A DNA stretch of 64,000 nucleotides, from assembly GCA_947492175.1 (NCBI GenBank), contig CANLMQ010000006.1, positions 62,001-126,000 on the forward strand. Direction: 5' to 3'. Of the stretch, positions 8,354-17,240 are shown in pieces; the first letter of the stretch is position 1; each line of letters begins with the position of its first letter. The notes below the pieces were generated by a model. That model did no database searches. It was not told the DNA's origin and saw only the letters and a list, made by a program, of their open reading frames with translations. Origin of the DNA: an uncultured Draconibacterium sp. Its GTDB lineage: Bacteria; Bacteroidota; Bacteroidia; Bacteroidales; Prolixibacteraceae. Position numbers and translations under genes: made by a program.

Positions 8354-10089
8354 TTAGAAATCCAGATTTAATTTGCGTTTAAGAAGTGCCAGATGTGGAT
8401 TTTTATTGGCCATTTCCTGGTATCGCTCAATATCGGAATAAGCCACTTTCTCGTGAACAGTTTCTGTAATTACCGTTTTTAAACTAATCTTCGAATTATG
8501 CAATTCTTTGCGCAACCACGAAACCAGTTCCGGCTTTATACTGGTTAATAACTCATCCTGAATCCGACTGTCAATTTCAAGAAGTAGACTATAGTCTTTT
8601 TCAATTTTGGGAAGTGTACCAAGAGTCGCTTTCAAACTCGGACGATCGTTCAAACGTGGCAAAAATTCTCTCCATTTCGCTTCCAATTGCTCTTCTGTAA
8701 ATGGCTCCACCTCGTCTGCTTTCGAGTAGATTTCGTGCTGTTCTTTGGCCGACAATTGCTTCTCGTCGTTTTTAAACTCGCCTTTCAGGGCCATTTTTAT
8801 TGATGGCGTACCTACTTTACGAACAATCCTTTTTGATTTTGCAACGGGCTCTGTTTTTGGTGTTTGCGGAACATGATGTTCCTTGTTTTTTTCCTGAGTA
8901 TCTGGAGTTGAAGTTTTGCCAACCGCCTGAGCCGGAATATTTACACCCGAGAAAATTGGTTCGAGAATATCATCCTCTCCTTCAGCTATTTTTTTTTTAA
9001 GGTTAGCTGAGCTATCCGTATTAAAGCCAGCTCTATAAGCAAGCGTTTATTCTGACTTGTTTTGTATTTTAAATCGCAATCGTTACTAATTTGCAGTGCT
9101 TCCAGCAAAAATGCACTATCGCATGCTGCAGCCTGTACTTTGTAACGCTCTTTAATATCACCACCTACTTCCAGTAACTGAACAGTAACCGGATCTTTAC
9201 AAACCAAAATATCGCGGAAGTGGCTGCTCAGCCCGGTAATAAAATGATGGCCGTCGAAACCATGATTCAGAATATCGTTGAAAATAACCAATACTTCCGT
9301 AACATTGTTTTTCAGGAATTCATCAACAAGGCGGAAGTAATAATCATAATCCAACACATTCAGATTGGATATTACATCCTGATACGTAATTTTTTTACCC
9401 GAAAAACTAACGATCTGATCAAAAATGGAAAGTGCATCGCGCATGGCTCCATCAGCCTTTTGTGCAATAACATTTAAACCTTCAGCTTCAACCTCAACAG
9501 CCTCGTTTTTTGCAACAAACTCCAGATGAGAAGAAATATCGGATACACCGATACGGTTAAAATCAAAAATCTGGCATCGCGACAAAATTGTAGGAATAAT
9601 CTTATGCTTTTCGGTTGTTGCCAAAATAAAAATGGCATGTTTTGGAGGTTCTTCCAGTGTTTTCAGAAAAGCATTAAATGCCTGCGACGACAACATATGC
9701 ACCTCATCGATAATGTACACACTGTATTTTCCCATTTGCGGGGGAACCCGAACCTGATCGGTCAGGTTACGAATATCGTCTACAGAGTTATTCGAGGCAG
9801 CATCCAGTTCGTGAATATTAAACGAACGACTGGTGTTAAACGAAGTGCACGATTCACACTCGTTACACGCTTCTATTTCGCTGGTTAGATTGGTACAGTT
9901 TATTGTTTTTGCAAAAATACGGGCACATGTAGTTTTTCCAACTCCGCGCGGACCACAAAACAAATAGGCATGAGCCAACTGGCCACTTTTAATAGCATTT
10001 TTCAGGGTACTTGTAATCGATGCCTGAGCAACTACTGTCTCAAAAGAGTCGGGTCTGTATTTTCGTGCTGAAACAATAAAATTCTCCAT
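8354..10089 (-). CDS. dnaX: DNA polymerase III subunits gamma and tau, with -1 frameshift
   Basis: Clamp-loader subunit. The zero frame from ATG 10089 encodes 367 residues: Walker A GPRGVGKTT (46-54), zinc cysteines C75, C78 and C81, Walker B IIDEVHML (126-133), sensor ILATTE and arginine finger SRC near 171. It ends LTLKKK-stop just past the AAA+ and collar region, as a gamma form would. At the ten-A run ahead of that stop a -1 shift enters a second frame that stays open for about 210 further codons to a stop at 8354, giving a 578-residue tau. The length with one base re-read is an exact multiple of three. I prefer ATG 10089 (MENFIVSARKYRP) over an in-frame TTG ten codons upstream. Confidence 0.92.
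8989..8998 (-). promoter_or_regulatory. A10 slippery site in dnaX
   Basis: The coding strand reads TTAAAAAAAAAATAG: ten A directly before the zero-frame TAG. A -1 ribosomal frameshift or transcriptional slippage here joins the two dnaX frames. An AGGAGAGG stretch and a weak GAGAG/TTCTC hairpin lie just downstream, and a TAGCT/AGCTA inverted repeat lies just upstream. Thermus dnaX uses slippage on an A9 run and E. coli uses A AAA AAG, so the location is typical. Confidence 0.75.
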
Positions 10090-10303
10090 AAAATCTTCTC
10101 TACCGAAATAGTTGTCCAAAGATAATTAAATATGGCTTGGTTACTGCCTTTTTTTATTAACAACAAAAATCCTGATTTGAAAATACCTTGAAAAATAAAC
10201 ATTTAACAAAACGTGACATTTAATACTTCTTCTGACTTTTATACCTCATTCAAATTGTAGCACCCTTCAGAATCTTTTACCCCGGATGAAGACTTAAGTG
10301 TAT

Positions 10304-10339
10304 AAAAAAAGGTCGCCCTTTTCTTTAAGGACAACCTTT
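10304..10339 (-). terminator. Intrinsic terminator after the GH95 gene
   Basis: On the minus strand, AAAGGTTGTCC pairs over 11 positions (two G-T) with GGGCGACCTTT around a 10-base A-rich loop, followed by a run of seven T. It lies about 25 bases past the GH95 stop. Confidence 0.8.
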
Positions 10340-10362
10340 CTCTGAATCAAAAGATCTAAACG

Positions 10363-12735
10363 TTAAAAGTTATATTGAGCCTCTTCACCCTTTTCCAGGT
10401 TTAGTTCAATTTCTTTTGTTTTATAAATCAGTTTCACTTTTCCACCATTCAAAGCAAGAACTTTTGCCGAGATTAAATGATTGTTTTCCCATTCCATATC
10501 CACTTCAAAATTACCTCTTGCCTTTAGTCCTTTTACATTTCCCGTTTTCCATTGATCGGGTAATGCAGGTAATAAACGAATAGTACCCGATTCATGCGAC
10601 TGTATCAGCATTTCAGCAATACCAGCAGTGGCCCCCAGGTTTCCGTCTATTTGGAAAATACGTGGAGGGTGCAAATCGAACAGATTGTTTGTCATTTGTT
10701 CCTTCAGCAAAGCATTAATGTGTTTATAGCTTTCGTTTCCATCGAACAATCGGGCATAAAAATTGATCATCCAGGCGCGGCTCCAACCGGTCTGTCCTCC
10801 ACCCGAAGCAAGACGGCGTTCCAGTGTTTTGCGGGCAGCAGCGAACAGCTCAGGAGTAGAAGGGTTGATCTGCGCAGAAGGATACAGTCCGTACATATGC
10901 GAAATATGACGATGTCCAGGATCCTGCTCGTCATAATCTTCAATCCATTCCATTACGGTTCCGTTGGCACCTATCTGGATTTCCGGTAAACGCTTCAATA
11001 CCGAGTCAATTTCGGAGCTTAGTTCCTGTTTCCCCAAAATCTTTTCAGCTTCCATACAGCTGTTTAGTACATCCCGAATAATCTGGATATCGATACTTGC
11101 CGCCACTGTATTTGCCAAAGTTTTCCCTGTTTCAGGATGAATGTATTTATTCTCAGGAGAATACGAAGGAGCAGTTACCAATAAACCATTTTTATCCTCG
11201 CTTAAAAAGTCCATAATAAAGCGCGACGAACCTTTTAGTAAAGGATAAGCAGTTTCAGCCAGGTAATTTTTATCTTTTGTAAATTCGTAGTGCCGCCATA
11301 AAGTTTGTGTCATCCAGGCACCGGCCAAAGGGAAACTGTAACCAACATTCACCTGGAAGGATTCGTTTGAACCTGCCGGAGTTGTACGTCCGAAAACATT
11401 ACTTGCAGTATGCGACATCCAGCCTTCCGAACCAATGTACTTTTTAGCTGTTTCGTGTCCGTTTTCTGCCAGTTTTTCGATATAATCGGAAAGCGGTTTA
11501 ACCGTCTCCGACAAATTACAAACCTCAGCAGGCCAGTAATTCATCTGCAAATTAATGTTCATATGGTAATCCGATTCCCAGGCAGGCCACATGTCTTTAT
11601 TCCAGATTCCCTGCAAGTTGGCAGGCAAAACGCCTTTATCGCCCGAACTGGTGATCAGTAAATAACGGCCGTATTTAAACAACAGCTGATTCAGGTATAC
11701 ATCCTCGTTACCTTCTTTTAATCTTTGTAAACGAACATCGGTCGGAACTGTATCCTGTTCCATTTGAACCAAATTCAGATCAACCCGATTGTACATTTCC
11801 CGGTGTTTCTGAACATGAGTGTCACTCAGTTCTTCAAATGATTTTTTTGATGCCTCCTCAACCGCAGCTTCAGCTTTCGAGAAACTGTTAATGCTTTCAT
11901 CGAAATTTAACTTTTGCAAATTATAATTGGTTGCACCGCCCATTACCAGGGTAAACGAAGTGGTTCCTTTAAGTACCAGCGAAGTATCCGTTTTACTCAA
12001 TTCGCCGTCGGTATCCAACACACGGGCCAATCCGGCAAATTTCATATGCATACCACCTTGTCCCGATCCGCCGGAGTTATCATCATATCCATCCGGATCG
12101 TCAAAAATCTGTCCGGTAATTTTCATGCCATTGGCAAGCACTTCTGTTTTTGTATCTCTCTCCCGGTTATATGTAATTGCTGCATCAATCTTTTCTCCGT
12201 CTAAACTTTTAAAATGATAAACCAGCACATCGTCAACAGCCGACACAAATGTTTGGCGCTGAAAACGCTTTCCTGCCACTTTGTATTCAACGCTGGCAAT
12301 GGCTTGGCTTAAATCCAGTTCACGCCGGTATTCGGTCGCTTCCGAATGATTAAACTCAATAATAAGATCTCCAAAAGGAACGAAGGGTCTGAAACTTGTC
12401 GGACTAACTGCCAAATGTTTTAATGCATACTCTAAAGCCTCTTCAAATTTACGCTCCAGGTTTAGCTGCCGGAACTTTTCGTAATGTAAACCAACATTTT
12501 CGGGATAGGGTTCTTCCGGGCAACCGGCCCAAAGGCTCTCTTCGTTTAACTGTAAATCTTCTCTTTGAACTCCACCGTGTACCATTGCCCCCAAACGTCC
12601 GTTTCCGGTTGGTAACGCTTCCAGCCAGTTGTTTGCAGGCTGCTTGTACCAGAGTTTCTCTGTAAAAGCTTCTTTCTTTTGGCACCCCGACAATCCCAGG
12701 GCAACTAAAAAAAATAAAAATGTAATCCTTTTCAT
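10363..12735 (-). CDS. GH95 alpha-L-fucosidase lipoprotein
   Basis: A 790-residue glycoside hydrolase of family GH95, inverting enzymes that release alpha-1,2-linked L-fucose (some members act on alpha-L-galactose). Seen are the N-terminal WLEALPTGNGRLGAMVHGG, the catalytic-centre segment MNINLQMNYWPAEVCNLSE matching the two base-activating Asn of characterised members, YSPEN with the probable acid Glu, and FQIDGNLGATAGIAEML with the conserved Asp. MKRITFLFFLVALGLSGC is a lipoprotein signal, so the enzyme is probably membrane-anchored. I start at ATG 12735 because the longer reading uses TTG and would spoil the signal peptide. No SusC/SusD lies beside it. Confidence 0.93.
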   Translation of the reverse strand: MKRITFLFFLVALGLSGCQKKEAFTEKLWYKQPANNWLEALPTGNGRLGAMVHGGVQREDLQLNEESLWAGCPEEPYPENVGLHYEKFRQLNLERKFEEALEYALKHLAVSPTSFRPFVPFGDLIIEFNHSEATEYRRELDLSQAIASVEYKVAGKRFQRQTFVSAVDDVLVYHFKSLDGEKIDAAITYNRERDTKTEVLANGMKITGQIFDDPDGYDDNSGGSGQGGMHMKFAGLARVLDTDGELSKTDTSLVLKGTTSFTLVMGGATNYNLQKLNFDESINSFSKAEAAVEEASKKSFEELSDTHVQKHREMYNRVDLNLVQMEQDTVPTDVRLQRLKEGNEDVYLNQLLFKYGRYLLITSSGDKGVLPANLQGIWNKDMWPAWESDYHMNINLQMNYWPAEVCNLSETVKPLSDYIEKLAENGHETAKKYIGSEGWMSHTASNVFGRTTPAGSNESFQVNVGYSFPLAGAWMTQTLWRHYEFTKDKNYLAETAYPLLKGSSRFIMDFLSEDKNGLLVTAPSYSPENKYIHPETGKTLANTVAASIDIQIIRDVLNSCMEAEKILGKQELSSEIDSVLKRLPEIQIGANGTVMEWIEDYDEQDPGHRHISHMYGLYPSAQINPSTPELFAAARKTLERRLASGGGQTGWSRAWMINFYARLFDGNESYKHINALLKEQMTNNLFDLHPPRIFQIDGNLGATAGIAEMLIQSHESGTIRLLPALPDQWKTGNVKGLKARGNFEVDMEWENNHLISAKVLALNGGKVKLIYKTKEIELNLEKGEEAQYNF

Positions 12736-13042
12736 ATAGTTATTATTGTTTGTTTTCAACGGTCTGTCAGCTGACGGATGGAACTCGCACTTTTAGCATT
12801 CCATTTAGCATTTTGACAAAACATGCTCGCGGCATACGTTCTTATCAAAATTATCATCAACTTATTTCTAAAACCATCACAATTATTGCAGGAATACCCC
12901 TTATAAAAGCAGTCTTCACCTGTATAAAAGCCTCCATAATTTTATTCAGAGGCAAATATAATCTGATAATTTCAAGATGAAAGATCTCTTGCAGGAATTT
13001 GAACCTGATTTAAATCAGAAATACAGAAATGAATACGAATAC
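12736..13042. other. Intergenic region upstream of the GH95 gene
   Basis: No gene is visible in these 307 bases. On the minus strand TAATTTTG (12853 to 12846) fits a -7 element about 110 bases before the GH95 start, but no -33 TTG sits at proper spacing. Nothing else stands out. Confidence 0.5.
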
Positions 13043-13714
13043 TTATGAAACAGACGCGCTAACCGCAGCAGAGGCAGCTGCAGATGCAGCTACAGCCTGG
13101 GCAGCAGAAATAGCATCGGCAACTGCCTGCGAAACCTGGTTGTCAACCATCATACTTTTTAATTTTTGCGATGCCTTTTTTCTTTTCTCCCGTTCGGGAA
13201 AAAGACGCCGTAGCAAACCTGCCGGTTTAATGAAAGAAAGTAAAAGAAGCTCTTCTTCCTGCACAGTTCCTTTAAAAATCTGACTTTCTATTTCGCTTTC
13301 CAGCCGATATACTGCCTGTTTGTTCAGAACCACCGGAGTTTTCCATTTGAAAAACAAAAACCGCCGGCTCTCCATTTTTATCAACCGTTTCTCTACCAAT
13401 CCTTGTTGTACTTCTTTTCGAATATATTTTAGCGAAAAATAGAGTTTATTGATCCACCGCGAAATTTTTAAAGGCGATTTTGCAGTACTAAACTTCTTTA
13501 ACAGGAAACGATGTACTTCTGAGTCGGCTTTTGTATTTAAAACCACAATCCGTTTGTTTTCGAAACGAATATTCTTTTGTTGAAAAAGCTCTAAAAACAA
13601 AGTTCCCAGGATTATATAATCCATGGCACTATACGCTGACGATACGATTCCCCCTTTTTCAGGGTGGATTCCCAACAAATACAGTTTTTGCGACAAAGGA
13701 ATTGTATTTTCCAT
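13043..13714 (-). CDS. GPP34-family phosphoprotein with Ala/Ser-rich tail
   Basis: A 223-residue protein with the look of the GPP34 (GOLPH3/VPS74) family: LSQKLYLLGIHPEKGGIV at the N-terminus, then an all-helical body with MDYIILGTLFLELFQQKNI. Eukaryotic members bind phosphatidylinositol-4-phosphate; bacterial members are uncharacterised. The last 30 or so residues are almost only Ala, Ser and Val, after SQAVADAIS. Near positions 60-130 the protein has many basic residues. The gene runs alone, divergent from the threonine aldolase gene. The fold assignment is good but the function is unknown. Confidence 0.75.
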   Translation of the reverse strand: MENTIPLSQKLYLLGIHPEKGGIVSSAYSAMDYIILGTLFLELFQQKNIRFENKRIVVLNTKADSEVHRFLLKKFSTAKSPLKISRWINKLYFSLKYIRKEVQQGLVEKRLIKMESRRFLFFKWKTPVVLNKQAVYRLESEIESQIFKGTVQEEELLLLSFIKPAGLLRRLFPEREKRKKASQKLKSMMVDNQVSQAVADAISAAQAVAASAAASAAVSASVS

Positions 13715-13802
13715 TTTTAATTGACTTTGATTTTTTCTTTCTTTATGTGTCCGATTTTACCCACTAAAGTTACAACAGAATAAACAATTCAACTTTATTT
13801 TT

Positions 13803-14843
13803 ATGATTTTAAATACAAAGAAAGGATTTGCCAGCGATAACAACTCAGGCGTTCATCTGTCAGTTTTAAAGGCAATGCAAGCTGCCAACCAGGGACATGT
13901 TGTTGGGTATGGAAACGATCCTTATACGCAACAGGCAATTTCGGTGTTTAAAGAAAAGTTTGGAGAAAACACCGAAGTATTTTTTGTGTTTAACGGCACG
14001 GGAGCCAATGTGTTAAGTTTGTCAACCGTAACTCAAAGTTTTCATTCGGTAATATGTGCCGAAACAGCTCACATTCAGGAAGACGAATGCGGAGCTCCCG
14101 AGAAATTTACCGGCTGCAAACTATTGCCTGTGGAACCCGAAAACGGAAAGATTACTCCGGAACGAATAAAGCCTCATTTAAAAGGTTTCGATTTTGAACA
14201 CCACTCGCAACCCAAAGTGATCTCCATTTCGCAGGTAACCGAAATGGGAACGGTATACCAACCCGAAGAAATTAAAGCACTTGCCGACCTGGCACACAAA
14301 AACAATATGCTTTTACACATGGACGGCGCCAGAATTTCGAACGCAGCCGTGGCCCTCGACATGGATTTTCGCGAATTTACGGTTGATTGCGGCGTTGACA
14401 TTCTTTCGTTTGGAGGTACAAAAAACGGGATGATGATGGGAGAAGCCGTACTGTTTTTTAATCCTGAACTAACCGGGCAAACAAAATACATCAGAAAACA
14501 AAGCATGCAACTATACAGTAAAATGCGTTTTGTAGGCGCCCAATTTTTGGCTTATTTCGAAAACGACCTCTGGAAAGAGACAGCAAGCCATGCCAACAAA
14601 ATGGCAAAATTGCTTGAACAAAAGATTGCTGAGATACCCGAAATTAAGATTACGCAGCCGGTTGATGCCAACGGTATTTTTGCAATCGTTCCGAAACAAA
14701 TAATCGAACCGCTGCAAAACCAGTTCTTTTTCTACATCTGGGACGATTTAAAATCGGAAGTACGCTGGATGACATCGTTTGACACAACTGAAGAGGAGAT
14801 TATTGAATTTGTTGAATTGATAAAAAAACTCTTAAAAAAATAA
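13803..14843 (+). CDS. Low-specificity L-threonine aldolase family protein
   Basis: PLP-dependent beta-eliminating lyase family; members cleave L-threonine or allo-threonine to glycine and acetaldehyde. The PLP lysine lies in DILSFGGTKNG, about Lys207. HMDGARISNAA near residue 173 supplies the Asp that contacts the pyridine nitrogen, and FVFNGTGANVLSL near 60-72 forms part of the phosphate site. The 346 residues match the family. Substrate preference cannot be told from sequence. It is followed after 36 bases by the rhomboid gene on the same strand. Confidence 0.92.
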   Translation: MILNTKKGFASDNNSGVHLSVLKAMQAANQGHVVGYGNDPYTQQAISVFKEKFGENTEVFFVFNGTGANVLSLSTVTQSFHSVICAETAHIQEDECGAPEKFTGCKLLPVEPENGKITPERIKPHLKGFDFEHHSQPKVISISQVTEMGTVYQPEEIKALADLAHKNNMLLHMDGARISNAAVALDMDFREFTVDCGVDILSFGGTKNGMMMGEAVLFFNPELTGQTKYIRKQSMQLYSKMRFVGAQFLAYFENDLWKETASHANKMAKLLEQKIAEIPEIKITQPVDANGIFAIVPKQIIEPLQNQFFFYIWDDLKSEVRWMTSFDTTEEEIIEFVELIKKLLKK

Positions 14844-14879
14844 ACACCCAACATAACGCGATATCCAAAATTAACCGGC

Positions 14880-15626
14880 ATGAGTTTATTCAGATATTAT
14901 CCGAGCAACCCAAAAAAACTTGACCCGAAAATGGAAGAGCGGATTTTTATCCACAGTCTTCTGTTTCCGCTGGCGTTTGTGTTGGTATTTTGGATAGTTG
15001 AAATAGTGGAGCAAACCGCCGGATTAAGTTTTGTAAAACTGGGTGTTTTTCCTCTGCACGTAAACGGCTTACAGGGCATCCTGTTTTCGCCGTTTATTCA
15101 TTCCGATTTTAATCATCTGATTTCGAACTCGGTTCCGTTTTTTATTTTGCTGTTTATGCTGGTTTACTTCTACCGGCGGATTTCGTACCGTATATTCTTT
15201 CAAATGTATTTAATGGCCGGTATTTGCGTGTGGCTGGGCGGAAGAGAAGCCTGGCATATTGGGGCCAGTGGTGTTGTTTATGCAATGGCCGCTTTTCATT
15301 TTGTTAGCGGAATTATCAGAAACGACGTTCGACTTTTGACTCTGTCGGTGGTGGTAGTTTTTTTGTACGGCGGAATGGTGTGGGGCCTATTTCCCATCAA
15401 ACCCGATATATCGTGGGAAGGACATTTATGGGGAGCTGTTTCGGGAGTAGTGCTTGCTTTTTATTACCGAAAATATATTATCCGTCGCGACAAGTTTGAT
15501 TGGGAAGAGGAAGAAGATGACGAAGAGGAAGACGATTTTACCAACGACACCGGAGCAGTTTCTTTCTCCGAATCGACATTTACACAGCTTACCGACAATG
15601 GTGATGAAACACCCGAAAAGGAATAA
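14880..15626 (+). CDS. Rhomboid-family intramembrane serine protease
   Basis: A 248-residue polytopic membrane protein. The catalytic Ser is in HIGASGVVYAM (about Ser130) and the catalytic His in GHLWGAVSG (about His182), both within hydrophobic segments, as in rhomboids. The N-terminal FSPFIHSDFNHLISNS carries the usual HxxxN motif. The C-terminal 50 residues are soluble and very acidic, with runs of Glu and Asp. It probably forms a transcript with the aldolase gene. Substrates are unknown. Confidence 0.92.
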   Translation: MSLFRYYPSNPKKLDPKMEERIFIHSLLFPLAFVLVFWIVEIVEQTAGLSFVKLGVFPLHVNGLQGILFSPFIHSDFNHLISNSVPFFILLFMLVYFYRRISYRIFFQMYLMAGICVWLGGREAWHIGASGVVYAMAAFHFVSGIIRNDVRLLTLSVVVVFLYGGMVWGLFPIKPDISWEGHLWGAVSGVVLAFYYRKYIIRRDKFDWEEEEDDEEEDDFTNDTGAVSFSESTFTQLTDNGDETPEKE

Positions 15627-15744
15627 TCCGAACCGGATCAGTTTAACTTTTTGTTGAATTTTATTTTCAGACATAAATTTTAGCTACCCTTCTGCCTAAG
15701 AGCTATCAATTTGTAATTGCTTTCATTGTTTTAAAGCAGTACTT

Positions 15745-16180
15745 TCTCTCCTGCCGGAGGCCATACTATTTGGCTTGATCCAAATAGTATGCACAAAGAT
15801 CAAGGCTGCTTTTCATCTTCAATCTCCATTTTTATAAAACCTAAGTTCGATCGGGTGATCTTCTCATTTCTTCGAAGCTTCCCGAGCTCACTAAGGTTTT
15901 ATTTCAATTCTGATATTGATGAAAAGAGGCCAACTCACCAACAAACGTCAATAAAAGTTTCATGATTGGTAGCCCGCTAGTCCGCCTTCGAGAAAAAGAG
16001 TTAAGAAAATAAATGGAGAGAGCGTTAAAAAATCAAGTCTGTTTGACGCTCGTTAGGACGAAGGTACGAAGTCCTAAAAGGAGGAGTTTCTTGATTTTAG
16101 TGAAAGGAATTTATTTTTAGCTTTTTATCGTCAGCGGTGGCTTTTTTGAATACTTTTTCAGCTATAGGAAAAAGTATTTC
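15745..16180. repeat. Large structured dispersed element, copy A
   Basis: About 435 bases related to 22235-22640. Helices: CATACTATTTGG with CCAAATAGTATG (15762-15791); CTTTTCATC (15809-15817) with GATGAAAAG (15918-15926); CTTC (15860-15863) with GAAG (15874-15877) inside CGGG/CCCG; AAAACCT/AGGTTTT; AAAATCAAG (16029-16037) with CTTGATTTT (16090-16098) enclosing TTAGGAC/GTCCTAA; and AATACTTTTTC with GAAAAAGTATT (16149-16178). In the first three the other copy differs on both arms in a pairing-preserving way. Best explained as a mobile or regulatory element folding as RNA or single-stranded DNA. Ends are approximate. Confidence 0.7.
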
Positions 16181-16345
16181 CTGTCTGGAAAGACAAATGT
16201 AATTTGCTGTTTCGGAAAGTTAATGTTAATTGCTCTTCCCCAAAAAAAATCAAGTGATTGTAAATCTGTCTGCTAAAAAACATAATTTGTAATTGTGCAT
16301 ATGTTTAGTATCTATCGTAAATTAGAGCGTATTATATGTTTAACC

Positions 16346-16362
16346 TCGTATCCCCGATACGA
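16346..16362 (+). promoter_or_regulatory. Leader hairpin before the 16379 gene
   Basis: TCGTATC and GATACGA form a perfect 7-bp stem with a CCC loop, ending 16 bases before the ATG. It could affect translation or mRNA stability, or be a protein-binding palindrome. Confidence 0.5.
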
Positions 16363-16378
16363 ACAAAATCAAAAAATT

Positions 16379-17125
16379 ATGTCAGACAGACAAGATTACG
16401 ATGCATGTTACGATGCATTTATGGCCATTCCTGCCGAGGAAGTAAAAGCACCTGGAATTCCTGTAGAATCTGCAATTCAGGAGAATGAAAACCTTTATTT
16501 ATGGAGCCTCGACGATAAGGCCGAACTAATGGGTGCAGGTCTGCCCGAAACCACTATCGATTCGCTAACAGTGCGCAACGGTGCCTGCCGCACAGCCGAG
16601 GCGATGTGGAAACGCGAACAACATACGCCGCAGGATGCCCAAAAAGAATGGGAAGAACGTGCGCCGGCTGCTTACGAACTGCGCAATAAGTTGCTGCACA
16701 CGTTTCGGTATGCCTTCCGAAACGACGAGCGCCTGTTAAAAAAGGTGAGCGACATTGCTGACGGAACGGGCGATGCCGATATGATACAGGATTTAAGCAA
16801 CCTGGCTGCCCTGGGTGAGGACAACCCCGCACCATTGGCATTAATTAATTTCGATGTTACTTTACTTCAGCTGGCGGCTACCACTGCCGACGAACTGGCC
16901 ATAGTGCTGGCACAAGCCAATGGCGAAAAAGCCATTGACAATGCTGTAAAAATTACTCGCGACCGCGCCTATACCTATATGCAACAAGCGGCCGACGAAA
17001 TTAAAAACTGCGGCCGCTATATTTTCTGGAAAAACGAGGCGCGGCTGAAAGGCTACCGGAATATTTATAGAAATAAAACCTATAACAGAAATAAAACTGA
17101 TAATAATACCGAATTGGGGGAATAG
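16379..17125 (+). CDS. Unknown helical protein next to 21-bp array 1
   Basis: I do not recognise a named family. From ATG 16379 (MSDRQDYDACYDAFMAIP) the protein has 248 residues, is predicted almost wholly helical, and has no signal peptide or membrane segment. The first part is acidic. The region PAAYELRNKLLHTFRYAFR to the end looks like a four-helix bundle, with LINFDVTLLQLAATTADEL and AYTYMQQAADEIKNCGRYI; the end is basic with Asn/Lys-rich residues. Upstream in-frame codons are AT-rich and cut by the leader hairpin, so I reject the longer start at 16295. An intrinsic terminator and then a 21-bp tandem array follow, the same layout as at 60203-60523. Confidence 0.7.
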   Translation: MSDRQDYDACYDAFMAIPAEEVKAPGIPVESAIQENENLYLWSLDDKAELMGAGLPETTIDSLTVRNGACRTAEAMWKREQHTPQDAQKEWEERAPAAYELRNKLLHTFRYAFRNDERLLKKVSDIADGTGDADMIQDLSNLAALGEDNPAPLALINFDVTLLQLAATTADELAIVLAQANGEKAIDNAVKITRDRAYTYMQQAADEIKNCGRYIFWKNEARLKGYRNIYRNKTYNRNKTDNNTELGE

Positions 17126-17147
17126 GGATAGGTATAATGGAAGTAAA

Positions 17148-17183
17148 CAAAACGAGGCAGCACAATTGTTGTCTCGTTTTTTT
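17148..17183 (+). terminator. Intrinsic terminator between gene and array 1
   Basis: ACGAGGCAGCA pairs with TGTTGTCTCGT (two G-T pairs) around a CAAT loop, followed by seven T. It lies about 25 bases past the stop of the 16379 gene, so the array downstream is not an extension of that mRNA unless termination is leaky. Confidence 0.8.
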
Positions 17184-17240
17184 GCATAAGAATTGGTCGG
17201 AAAATAATAAAATTGACAGATAAATGACAATTATAGTGAC

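Larger units (their letters stand above)
15627..16378. other. Gene-free region carrying a structured repeat and a leader
   Basis: These 750 bases hold no convincing coding sequence. Most of the region is copy A of the structured element at 15745-16180. The last 200 bases form the AT-rich leader of the gene starting at 16379, with a hairpin just before the start. Confidence 0.7.

Noticed and set aside
8354..8794. Separate 146-residue gene downstream of dnaX
   Set aside because: The frame is open upstream to the A10 run and joins dnaX by a -1 shift; it is the tau tail, not a gene with its own start.
10594..10989. Plus-strand frames inside the GH95 gene and other long genes
   Set aside because: Shadow frames opposite confidently identified genes (GH95, alpha-2-macroglobulin, sulfatases, kefC-like, rnf); none shows a recognisable domain.
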